Shown: piece after piece, positions 9,997-21,900 of the stretch
Layout: every line of letters starts with the position of its first letter
How positions within the stretch are numbered: position 1 is the stretch's first letter
NCBI RefSeq assembly: GCF_001039355.2
Contig: NW_019775553.1
Location: forward strand, 10,539-39,673
Reading direction: 5' to 3'
Length of the DNA: 29,135 bases
From: Lingula anatina
Taxonomy: Eukaryota > Brachiopoda > Lingulata > Lingulida > Lingulidae
Translations under genes and position numbers: made by a program
Notes under the pieces: model-generated
The model's database searches: none
Seen by the model: only the letters and a program-made list of their open reading frames with translations
Told to the model about the DNA's origin: nothing

Positions 9997-12900
9997 GTGA
10001 CGATTCTTCATACGTTTTAGCAACAATGAGATATGTAGCAGTTTGTCTGTTTTATTATATTTTATACTGTTTGAAAGCCGTGGAAGATAAATGACATATT
10101 ATGATAAAACGGATTTTTATAACATTTCTGATACTTTCCTCTTAATGCCAATCATTTGCCTCACCTTTTCATAAATAAAAAAAGAAAAGCATTCAAACGC
10201 GTTTGCAGGTTGAATTTGAGATTTCGTTCCAGACAAACTGAATCCCGTCAATGGCCCTTTTCACATACATGTAGAACAGTATAGATAAGAAATTTTGTCT
10301 GTACCGGTTCACTTTGAGAGGTTGACCACATTTAATTAATTTTAAAGATTTTCAAACTATTAACGTAGGTGTTTCACCGAAACGGACCCCCCCCCCCCCT
10401 GCGCTCGAGACCAGGGAACAAACTTATGGGAAACTTGTGAAAGGAAGGAAAAACCCTTGGAGATCATTTACATGAAAGGACCCGTCAAAATGAACCAGAA
10501 CAGACTGTATCCCTTAAGTACACTGAGTGTGAGAAGAACCATAAGGCGACAACAATCATGAATTCGAAGTTCAATGTTTATTTTGCCCAATTATTTAATT
10601 AATTAATGTACTTCAATTAAATACTGTCGACATGGTACGACAGTGTTACAATATTGTAATCAAACGTAATCTTCGTTTGTTTTAAGGCTTTTTAGTAAAT
10701 TCATTTTAGATATTCGTATTACTGCCTACTAAGAATTCTCACACGTGTTGTTATACCGTTGAAATGTATTCAATCGGTGTTAAATATGTCAAACCTTTTT
10801 AACTAAAGAACTGATTTTATAGAAGGTAATAAACAATTATTTTAAAGACGATAGATTAATATTAGAAATTACATTAATAGTAAAATCAATTTTGAAGTTA
10901 TCTATCTTGAACCTTTTTTTTTTTTTTTTTGAGCAATCACTCTCTAATAATTTCTTTACAGCCTCACCAGCAATTTTTCGCTCAATTAATATTTCGCTTA
11001 TTTTCTCGCTCGATAAATTGAGTTATTTCTCCATTTTCTTGGTTATAGTGCGGAGATGGTCCTACCCGTTCTTTTATTACGCTAAAGTTCCAATGCTAAA
11101 AAATCAGAAACAGATCAGAACAGTTTGCAGGATGAACCATAAGAAATCAGACTGTTATTAGGCTAGCTGAGAAACAAAACAGAGATACTTTGAACTATCA
11201 TGCCAATATTTTGATGTATTTATATAACTACCGTTGTGTTTGATGCGATTAAAAAATTACACAACAGGTCAAGTTAACTGTGATAAAAGTAGAAACTGAT
11301 TCAGGTAAGAGTAGTTCAGGTTAATACATGTACACGACTTATCAACCACATTACTGAAGCCGGCAGCAACTTATAAGCGTGTTTGTGTATGTTAGCGGTG
11401 GTTGAGGTGGAGGGGAGGGGTATAACTGTTTAGAAAACACTGTCTGACAAGGAGAGCAGGGGTAACGACAAATATTATGCACTTGAAGGCAGACAGTTGT
11501 TGATAACTGATGACAGGTCTTGATATAATATTTATATGTAATATTTCAGTCATTTTTTAACCACTCCCCCAGCTCACCTGGATCCTACGCCTGTGTAAAG
11601 TAGTGATATCGAACTTCAATATCCAGATTATGATTATTTAGAATCCATCAAACTGGAGAGATGTGCGTTATTTCGCAAGGAAAAGTACTTTCTTCACCCC
11701 TATTTGAACCACATCAAGCGTTTGCAATTATCGTTTTTATCGACAACTGTAAGCAATGTCTGATATAGAGTTGTGTTATGTCAGGAAAGCATGTTTTAAC
11801 TTCTCTCCACAAATAACCATGGCCAGGGTGTCAATTTATCGATCAACATTGACAGATATTGGAAAACAAATAGGCAGTGACCTGCATCAGATAAAACGCA
11901 GAATGAACCAAGGCACAATTTCAAACCACTGGTTTCCTACCCTCTACCAGGGTGGCAGATATTACAGGGAAATCTTGAAAAAGCCAGAGAGCCAAATGAC
12001 TGTCTATTTATCTGGAGACATATCTGTGAATATCTTGTTAAAATCAATCTGTCGCCCTGGTAGAGGGTAGTGGTTTCCTCTTCTGAGGCTTTTATTTGTT
12101 AAATCACGTGAGTTTGTGTCCATTTAACCTACTTTGGATTCGAAAATAATTCTTTTGAATTCGAAAAATATGGTATTTTGAATTCTTGTTTGTTATAATT
12201 ATAATCGAAGTCGAAACCAATGAATCAATTTTTATATAAAAAATACAAAAACCAAAAAACATGCGTACGGTATGGAAGTACATCTCATACAAAATATGTA
12301 TTAAACATCGGTAATGTTATTTTTACGGAGCTATTTGCAAAACAATTAATCAACCAATCTATCTGATCAAAATTTTTTCTAAAATGTTTGTTTATTGCGT
12401 AAACTTTTCTGGGAAGACCTATCATTTTTATCTTTCTAGGCGGACTTACACGGCGTGTGTCCATACTACAGTGCGTGTGAGTGGGACGAATTCTGCGCAG
12501 ACGACTGTCTAGACAAGAGAAGCATCACATGTGAATGTCGAAATAAAACACAATATGGAAAAGAATGTGATAAAGGCTAGTGAACTTGCTCTTTGGAAGC
12601 ACATTTTTACTCTGCTTCATCACTGTACAAAAAGTTAAGATGAAGTTAAACATAAATACTTAGGTCGACTTTCCTTGGCACGACCGGTTACGTTTGTTGT
12701 CCACGGTGAACACCGCTTTACAGCTAACAAGAAAAATATTTTGCATGCCCGCCGTCAGTTCCAAAATTTATTTTAAGTAAACATATTACGTTCCTGTATA
12801 AAATTGTTTTCGGGTATATGGCAAGAATCGTTGCTGAATCCGATTGGAAGGATTTAATTTTAAAAATGTAACTCTACAGAAGTTTTCACCTTTTTATGTT

Positions 12901-15900
12901 TTCCCTAGTAAATTGTAGGTTCACTTCGTATATTTATACTGTATGTATGCAGAAACAGAGAAAAAGCAGGGCTACTGGTAGAATTTATTTTTGTGCCAGT
13001 GTTTTCCATTTATAATAAGATTCACAGCAGGAACAGCCACATTTCTTTTGATCCCTTCTCGATGCTGTTCTTTACAGTGAAATCTTGATTTTCATGTTGT
13101 GTATTTCAGTGTTTTCTCACCAGGCTACAAAAGTGCATGACATTCCTACATTGTATTCCTACGATAGTTGCGCCATGAGTATACAAGGGGAGCACTATAT
13201 CATCTCTACAAATAGGTAATATTGGCTACCTAATTTTTTTCTGCGCGATTTGAATGCTTTGTTCAGGATTCATCTAGCAAGTAAAACAGGTCAGAAAACC
13301 TTAATTCTAGTTTTTTTGAAAATTGTATTAGACTGCAAGCGTTATTGATAGTATAGTCGATGTTTTTCTTATTTTATATAGATATTGTCAAGAAATGCGT
13401 AATGTAATAGCAATTTCCCCGGTTTATCATTGGTATTTTTGTCGTTCTAACCGACGCTATCGATTTTAAATAATTTCAATGATTTAAAATGATATTTTTG
13501 TTGATAGATAGATCACTTTAATTTATCTACGATATCATTGTGAAATAACATTAACAAAAATCAAAGCACAAATTTTCTTTTATTAACACAGGCTTCGCTG
13601 GGATAGTTCTTCGAATAAGTGGGTAAATGGATATACGGATATCTATCGTTGGGTTGATGAGAAAGGCTCTTATGAATACGTGCAACGTTTACATTATGGT
13701 CTGGACAATCGCAACTGTGTTACCGCAGCGGCTGATGGTAACCGTTTCTACTTTGTTGGCACGTTTTACGACCGAGCCACTGACAACTGGGGGACTAAAG
13801 TTACGACAAAAGCATTTCGATACGCAGGAGAAAAAGGTATGCAGTTGAATAAATGCTTGCATTGTTTTATATTTCATTATAACTTCAAGTGGACTCTCAC
13901 TTGTCTTCGAGTTTACAGTGAGAATTTTTTTTCAAATCAAATTCAAATTGTTGTTTTAAATTACCAGCTTTATCTAATTTCTATCCCAGTTATTTTACCA
14001 AAAAGATTCAGTAAATATTTGGTGCCGCAATGTTAACCCAATGAAATAGAGGAATGGGCACATTTGTAAAATGCTTCATGACAATTATATTTGATTTCCC
14101 ACAGGGCCTATGACTGCTAAGGCCACCAATGGAGATATTTCTAACAATCGTATCGCGGTTTCATCTACTGGGAGCGGATGTCATAAGTCATATGCGCGCA
14201 TCACCCACGACAATGCTTGGTGTTCCGATAGCCAAACCGTTGATCAATACTTACAGGTGGACTTGGGGCAAGCATATATAGTCACCAAGGTGGCCACAAA
14301 GGTATATTGGTATATTTTGCAAAAATTGAAATTATTTTCCCCCAACAATAAAATTTTTGTTTCTTCTATTCCTACAAATTTGCCCTCAAAAAGCTGAAGT
14401 GAGGTGCAAGTCATTCGTGGTATAATGTAAAGTGTTTTAAGAAATGCGATCATTTAACTTACTCACCCTTGTTGGCAATGATAATAGTTTGATAGCACCA
14501 AAAGCCCTTTTCTTTCTTTGAGAAAAAATAATCGTTTAACGCGTGTAGTAGCCTACCTTTTTTCTCTAATATCAGGGACGTGTTTACAACAATTTGAACC
14601 AGTGGGTGACAAAATACCAGTTAAACTACACGGCCAGAAGTGACAGTGATTACAGCTGCGTCCGCTGGGGTCCTGGCAGTGAATGCAAGGTAAGTAAATG
14701 TTTCTTTCTCACTTATACTTTCTGTTAACACTGGTAATAACAGTATGATATAATTTCCAATTAAAATGGCGCATGATTATCCAGCAGTGGTATGGAAGCA
14801 CTGACAAGATAGTTTCTTGTAAAATTTTGCAATGTATTATTATTTTTTTGCAGATATACATTCAGATAGTTATGAACCAACCCTGCTTTGTTTTTTTATT
14901 ATTTCAAAAACGATGAATAATGCACCAGATATCTAAATGACGATCATTTTCCTCACAGAGAGAACCCCAAATACTTGACACATTAATGATTTTGGTGAAA
15001 TGGCAGCAAGGTTTTATTGGAAATGGTGTCTTTTTGAACAAGAATGTGTTAAGGGTTTTTAATTTTGTTTAAAGACGTGCAGTGGGCGTTAGGTCTCATT
15101 GAGTAAAACAATGAGGTACTTTTCTTGTAAATTTGAGCAATTTTCCCTTTATCACTTTATCACCTTTACCACTTACGGTTAAGGAATTCAGATCTTATGG
15201 ACCCATTTTTGAGATCGTTGAGTATATAAGAATTTCTCATTTTTAATTTTTATTAGAGTGGCTCCAAATAAGAAACTTCGGAGAAAACACCAGTTTTGGA
15301 TATGGTTTACTTTAGTGATAATGGAAAAAGATTGAAATGGATGTTGAAATAAAATTACTGCCAGGACACTCTAGGCATCAATGACGTCATGGTAGTTAGT
15401 GTGAGAAATTTAATCAGAGGCTCTTCTATTTGAAAGTCATATGGTGGTGTTATATGACTTGGTGTTCTGGCACACGTTTTATCTCTTAAAAATATGAAAA
15501 CAACATAAGGGAATTTTGCATGAAACATTCATACAAATGTGACATAATTTAATGACGCCAACTATTCTACTCCTATTCTTTTTACCCCCCGCCAGGTAGG
15601 TTTTGCTTTCACCCACGTTTGTCTGTTTGATTGTTCATTACCAGCCTAACTCAAAAAGTTATGGATTGATTTTGATGAAATTTTCAGGATATGACACAAA
15701 TGACACAAACTTGAAAGTGATTAAATTTTGGTGGTATTCCCTATCGCCATCAATTTTTCTTGTTGTCGTTACCATCTGTTTTTCATTTTTGATTTTTTTA
15801 GATAATGAGAGCAAACTACGACATGGACACACAGGTAAACCAAACGTTAAAGCCAGAGATAGTGGCCAGACGTATTCGGTTCGTTGTAAAGGAGTGGCAC

Positions 15901-18900
15901 CAGAAAATAGCCATGAGGTTTGAAATATATACTCGCGGTGAGAAATCATCTATAATTTATTTTTAGTAAAAAGTCGTCGTTGACCTTGCTTAATTTGACA
16001 TAGGAAATCATTGTAATGGTCGTAGGCATTGAAGAAACCCGACAAAAAAGTACGCAAACTATTATCGGTATCTTCATGTTGATTTTTGAGAAATGAGGAA
16101 CTGGTATACAAAAAGTGAAAGAAATAATAATAAGATATTTGTTTATTCATCTATGAATGAATAATGAATAACCCCGTCTTTGGGTTCATAGCTAAATTAA
16201 TAAATGAATGGGTGATGAACAAATGAGTGAATTAATTAATAAATGAATATTATAACATTCAGCAAGTTTCGTTTCATCAATTAATCCTACTCTCAATTCT
16301 TGACCTTTACGTTTCAGACCCCTTTGAGCCGTATCAGTACTTTCAAATTTTCGGAACACATTGGACATGTGCTTTAAAACGGAGAAATGGCCAGTCAGTG
16401 ATAGCAGTGACGTCTTACAAGATAGATGGCTCGAACACCGGAATGTACAAAGGCAAAGTCAACGTCTTTGCTTGGAGTACAGTCCATCAAGCTTATCTTG
16501 GGGTTGGAGCAGCACCGGTAGGATATTAATTTCACCAGACTGCCACATTCAACACCGAATCAAAATATATGAAATATTGACAATTTGTATATATAGTAGA
16601 CGAATGCACACTAAAACTGCGATGCATATGTTTTCTTCATCTATACAAATGTATGAATAAACAAGTCTATATGGGTTGTTTTTCCGTTATTTTAAGGATT
16701 TTATTAAATTTATATTTGCGACTGCAAAGTTTTTTAGGGGTGGGGTGGGGGTATCCAAAACATCTGCTGGAAAGAATTATTTTGTAAATTGCGATAATTA
16801 CGATAAAATTTATATGTACAGATATAGAAAAATGTATTCGTTATTGTTTTTTGCTACATAACATGCCCAAGTTGTCGACAGAATGGTACCATAAATGTCA
16901 TAATTGGCCAATTTATTAATTTTGTTATTTGATTATATGTCTAAGGTACCACGTGGGTTTCGCTGCGACCTCAGTGAAGTCAGCGAAAGTGTGCTACTTA
17001 GTGTCGCTAGTGACTCTCATAAATGTTGCCATAGTTACCAAACTGGAAAGACCCGCATCTTCAAATTGGACAATGCTTCTTTCAATTTCAGCTCAGGTTA
17101 GTGACATCTCTTTTTAAAAATACATGTCTAACGACTATGTAGCATATACTGTATACTGCCGAGGGAGATGCCAATTTTTGGAAGTAACATTGGTTTCCTG
17201 AGTAATGAGATGTATTACAATGAAACCATGGGATATCAAAACAAATTCACACCTAACGCATTTTAGAAATGTTTTTTTTTACAGTTCAAGCATTAGGTTC
17301 TGGTGTTTCTGGTGGTGGGACAATGAACACAGAATCTAAACATATCATCATCAACATGGACTACACCTTTCCAGAAGACGGTACGCTAACAATAGTCCTG
17401 TGTCGATACAGTATATGATAACGAGAAATATATTGACAGTAATATGTGTTTGTTTTCAGTTCGCATCAAATCTTAAGGAGTAAATTCCTCAGATTCAAAC
17501 CCTTGGTGTTTTCGCAATTTTGTGCATATTGATAATTTGCCTAGTAGCCAGAGGCTTAGTCTCAATAATGGAATAATGATATATAGTAATTCTAAGATGC
17601 CATAAGGAACATTTGTATTTAAAATATTATCAAGAAGGGTATCCCATTCAAATATATCATTTTGTATTTTTATGAAGGTGAGATCATAGGCTGGGAGTTC
17701 TACTCCGAAGTAAGTGATAAAGAATTGAGATTCCAAGTGTGGCGAGCGGAATCCTTGACGACAACCTCTGGCTCCTTCAAACTGGTTGCACAAAACATTT
17801 ACGTGCACAACTTTATCGGTCGCCAAGTTGTAAGTGCAAAATTTGCTGATATGTTTTGATATGTTTCGGTTGACTTTTCGTAAGCCAGTAATTATCACAT
17901 CATGTTAAGTTATTCCTTCCTTACTGGCCTATGTTTGGGGAAAAAGTCGATCCATTTCTGAATAAAATTTAAATAACTTAAATACAGTTGATACACTAAT
18001 TGATCCTTCCCCTCCTTCCCTTCCGTAAATATTTGGTGGTTAACACGACCAACTTAGGAATACTCAAAAATGTCTCTATGAAATTTCACTTTACATATTT
18101 TAATGCTATGATGTTTGGCACATAATAGTTATGACTCAATTACTGGACTTTTGCTATAATGACCGAATGACACTCAATCTACAAAAAAATCATTCAGGCC
18201 AAAAACGCTATGTATTGTCACCCTCCTCGGTTTAAGAACACAAGCCAATGTCGTTGACAGAAAACGTTTCATTTTAGATGCCCATTAACATAGACGAACG
18301 CCTTCAAGTCATGCGCGGAGACTACTTTGGTTTTACGTGGCCCAATGGGAATGCCATACCGTACACAATGACTGGAAGTGAAAACGTGTGTGGCCTCTCG
18401 GGAACAGCGCCAGCTGTAGGAAACACGTATTCTTTAACTTGTGATTTTGGTACAAGAAAATATCCTCTCCGCGCAATTTGGAGGCCATTTGGTGGTAAGT
18501 ATATATCTCCTGACCTGTTCAATACAACTAATTATCTAACTAATTAGGAAAAGAGATTGATATACTGTCAGCAATACAGAGGTTTATCTGTTAAGAATAC
18601 GATGAGCTGGAACATTGACGAAGTTGAATTGTTGAATTTAGTATACCGCATCGAATAAATATCGAATAAAACCACTCGAATAAATATCAAATAAAACCAC
18701 TTTCTGAAAGCAACGGCCTCTGTAAAGGAAAGGGTGTACTGTATACCTTGTACACTGTAGCTAGAATGCCTAAAAATATCAACAATGTTTAATTAAATAT
18801 AATTTCCATCTGCTATTAAGTTTTAACTATGCAGCGAGTCACCAGATGTGAAAAAAAAATCAAAAGTAGCTTGTGCATACGCTCTAATGGAAAAACATAA

Positions 18901-21900
18901 CTGTTCTCTCTCTACAGGTGACTTTAACACCACCCAGCCTGTGTGCGATGGCGATACTGTCTCCATTACCTGTCCAGAGGGAACATGGATTCAAGTTAAA
19001 GACTCGTTCTACGGGAAAACAGACCCAAGTATCTGTGTTGGCGGTAACGCCAATAGCACAACATGTGAGGATCCAGACTCTCTGGCATATGTTCGGGGCT
19101 ACTGCGAAGGCAAACCGACCTGTTCCGTGCCTGTGGCCTCCAGTGTCGACCCCTGTCTGTACGTCCGGAAGTACCTTACAGTCACTTACAGATGCATAAG
19201 TAGGTTCAAAGTATAGAAAGAGAGGCATTAGCTTACGGGCTTCATGTAATGGATTTTGGTAGCGTTTCCCAAACGTTCACGTATTACCAACGATGTCGTT
19301 TTGCGTTGTCTAGGTTAACTTTTAAATTTTTAATTGTTCCATAAAAGTGTTAAGTGGGATTATCGTGAATTGACTTACGTTTTGATCGCCATGCAATCAA
19401 TGGACATTGTAAAATTAACGAACAACTAGTTCTGCGACAAAATTTTGACGCTGCGTTAAAAATAAAAGAAATAGCACGTATACAGCGTGTTCCGTTCATG
19501 TGCTTTTAAAGATGAGGACCGGGCACTGGGAATGCAAAGTGGTGCCATTTCCGATAGCTCAATCACTGCCAGTAGCACCAGTGCAGCATGTGACCCAGTC
19601 TGGGGTCGACTACATCACAACCTTGGCGGAGGCGAGGCGTGGTGTGCACAGACTAATACCGCCAACGAATACATCCAAGTCGATCTTGGCACAACACGCA
19701 TGGTTACAAGGATTGACTCTTTGGTAATTTCTCTTACTATCATATATATAACTATATATATCTTTTCTATATATCCTTTTTTATTTTATCATTATTATTT
19801 GTAAAAATATAAAAATACAAGATATATATGTACATGTGACCATAACCAGTCAATCTAAATATGGATTTGTCGTGTCAGTAAAAGCATTGATTCACCAAGT
19901 GAAAAAGAATGTGTTCTTACAACATGTAGCCTATTTGTACAGGGGATTGCCGAGTTTAGAAAATGATATAGAGTTAGTCAGTAAGTACTAAAAAAGTGGA
20001 TGATGGAAAATACACAAAAAGTTAATGAGTGGTTCTTTAAATTAAATGCGTATAGTCTGTCTTTGTTATATTCATATTTGCTGTTACCGTGCTGATTACA
20101 TCAAAAAAGGAAAGTTTTCGTTGAAGTTTGAATCAAGTTTTAAAATACATTAGCGATAAGAATGTTACCACCAATTTGGTCAAAAAGCATACATGCATTA
20201 ATGATATCACACTTGTGTTTCTATAACAGGGACGAAGCAATACGGAATACGTGACGGGATACAACGTGAACATATCAGAGGATGGAAGCAGCTTTACCTG
20301 TGTGATGTCACAATTAGGCACATGCCAGGTAGGACTGATGTCTTATTCTTTTTCCCACTAGTTATCTTAAATTTTTGCAGGCGTTTCTGCTTCGGATTTT
20401 TCGTGATGTTGTCGTTGCTATTATTATTATTTTGTATACATCACATTGCAAAATATAAAGCTGTCTTTACCATGTCTAATATAAAGTCTGTTGAAATATA
20501 CAATTTCGTTGGGATTTAACATCTGAACTACAGAATTCAAATATGAATACGGATTACGGCAATCGAAATTCTTAAAATAGGCCTTGGCATGAGATAGAAA
20601 CCTCAATATTCCAAAATAAATAAGTAAATGCATTTGAAAAAAAATTTATCGCCACTCACCAAGCCACTACGATTCTCATTAATCCTCACGTGTATGTTTT
20701 TATCAGGAGTTTAACGGCAGTGCTGACGGTGTCACCGTCCAGAGTGCGTGGTTGTGGTCTGCAGTACCAGCACGTTACGTACGCCTGGTAGCTACTCAGT
20801 GGGTAGGCGCTGTGGCAATGCAGTTCGAGGTGTATGGCTACAATGAGGGTAAGACAGAACTTGTAAAATTAACGAACTTTGTTAAATTACCGAAAACTAG
20901 TTCTGCGACAAAATTTTGACGCTGCGTTAAAAATAAAAGAAATAGCATATATACAGTGTGTTCCGTTCATGTGTTTTTAAAGATGAGGACCGGGCACTGG
21001 GAGTGCAAAGTGGGCTCATCTCCGACAGCCCAGAAACTGCCTTTAAAGGTCAATAAAGTTCATTAGAATTAAAGTGAAACCAAAAGAATATGCTGATGAT
21101 AATAATTATTAATATAAGGGGGAGACGTGATTGGGCCCTTTATCGTCTTTTAGAAACTATTCAGCATTTGCTTATAAATATCTCCTCCCCAACTCTCCCC
21201 CAGGGTCTGCCTTTACAAAAGCCACCTGTAGACGCGAGTCAACTGCAAAGTGAGGTGTTCCTATCGCATTATTTCAGTTTCAATCTGATTATACAACCCT
21301 GTAGATACCTTATTTCAAATATCAATTTCACTTAGCTTATTGTGTGAAACTCAAGAAAGCATGATTACCGCAGTGGTGAACGTTCTTTAAAGCCAATTTA
21401 AAGTACATGTATCCCCGTAAGCAAACTGACATATTTTATCATCTGACAGGATTGCCTCTTTCTACTGGGACGTATCCATTGGGCGTTGCCTCTGGGGCTA
21501 TACCGGATGCGGCACTGTCGGATAATGGTAATTCACACGGTTGCTGCCCACCGAAACATGGTCGGTTACACTTTGAGACACCTGGTGGTGGGAATGCATG
21601 GGTACCCACGGCTTCTACTAATAACTACCTTCAGATCGATCTGTCACAATTTTATATCGTTACTGGAGTAGCTACACAGGTAAAACGAAAGTGAAACACG
21701 CGAAGATATGTGCTCATGATTTTTTTTATATACTAAGCCCTACATAATGACTTGCACTTGGCACTCTATGTTGACGTCGCTGAAAGGATTACATTTCTGA
21801 ATTCTATATACGAGCGAGAGAGAGAGAGAGAAAGAGAGCACCCTGTTTCAACGTAACACTGGACTGTCACAATGTACCATAACTGTCATTGCTAACGTAA

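Noticed and set aside
11756-12070. 104-codon plus-strand ORF in intron 1
   Set aside because: Its 3' half is the MITE, including both terminal repeats, and no domain or splice context supports it.
15659-15949. 96-codon minus-strand ORF opposite exon 7
   Set aside because: It overlaps the true discoidin exon and the dispersed repeat in antisense; a shadow frame without recognisable features.
16929-17117. Alternative frame over exon 9 (reads VGFAATSVKSAKVCY)
   Set aside because: It looks protein-like, but its phase cannot join exon 10, whose only open frame requires the VPRGFRCDL frame.
17473-17898. 141-codon minus-strand ORF
   Set aside because: The longest minus-strand frame within the mosaic gene, but it lies antisense to exon 11 and its flanking introns and shows no domain.
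18884-19228. 114-codon minus-strand ORF
   Set aside because: Exact antisense shadow of the SUEL lectin exon.
21090-21335. 81-codon ORF in intron 16
   Set aside because: No domain match; it starts in the presumed insertion and does not continue the discoidin homology.
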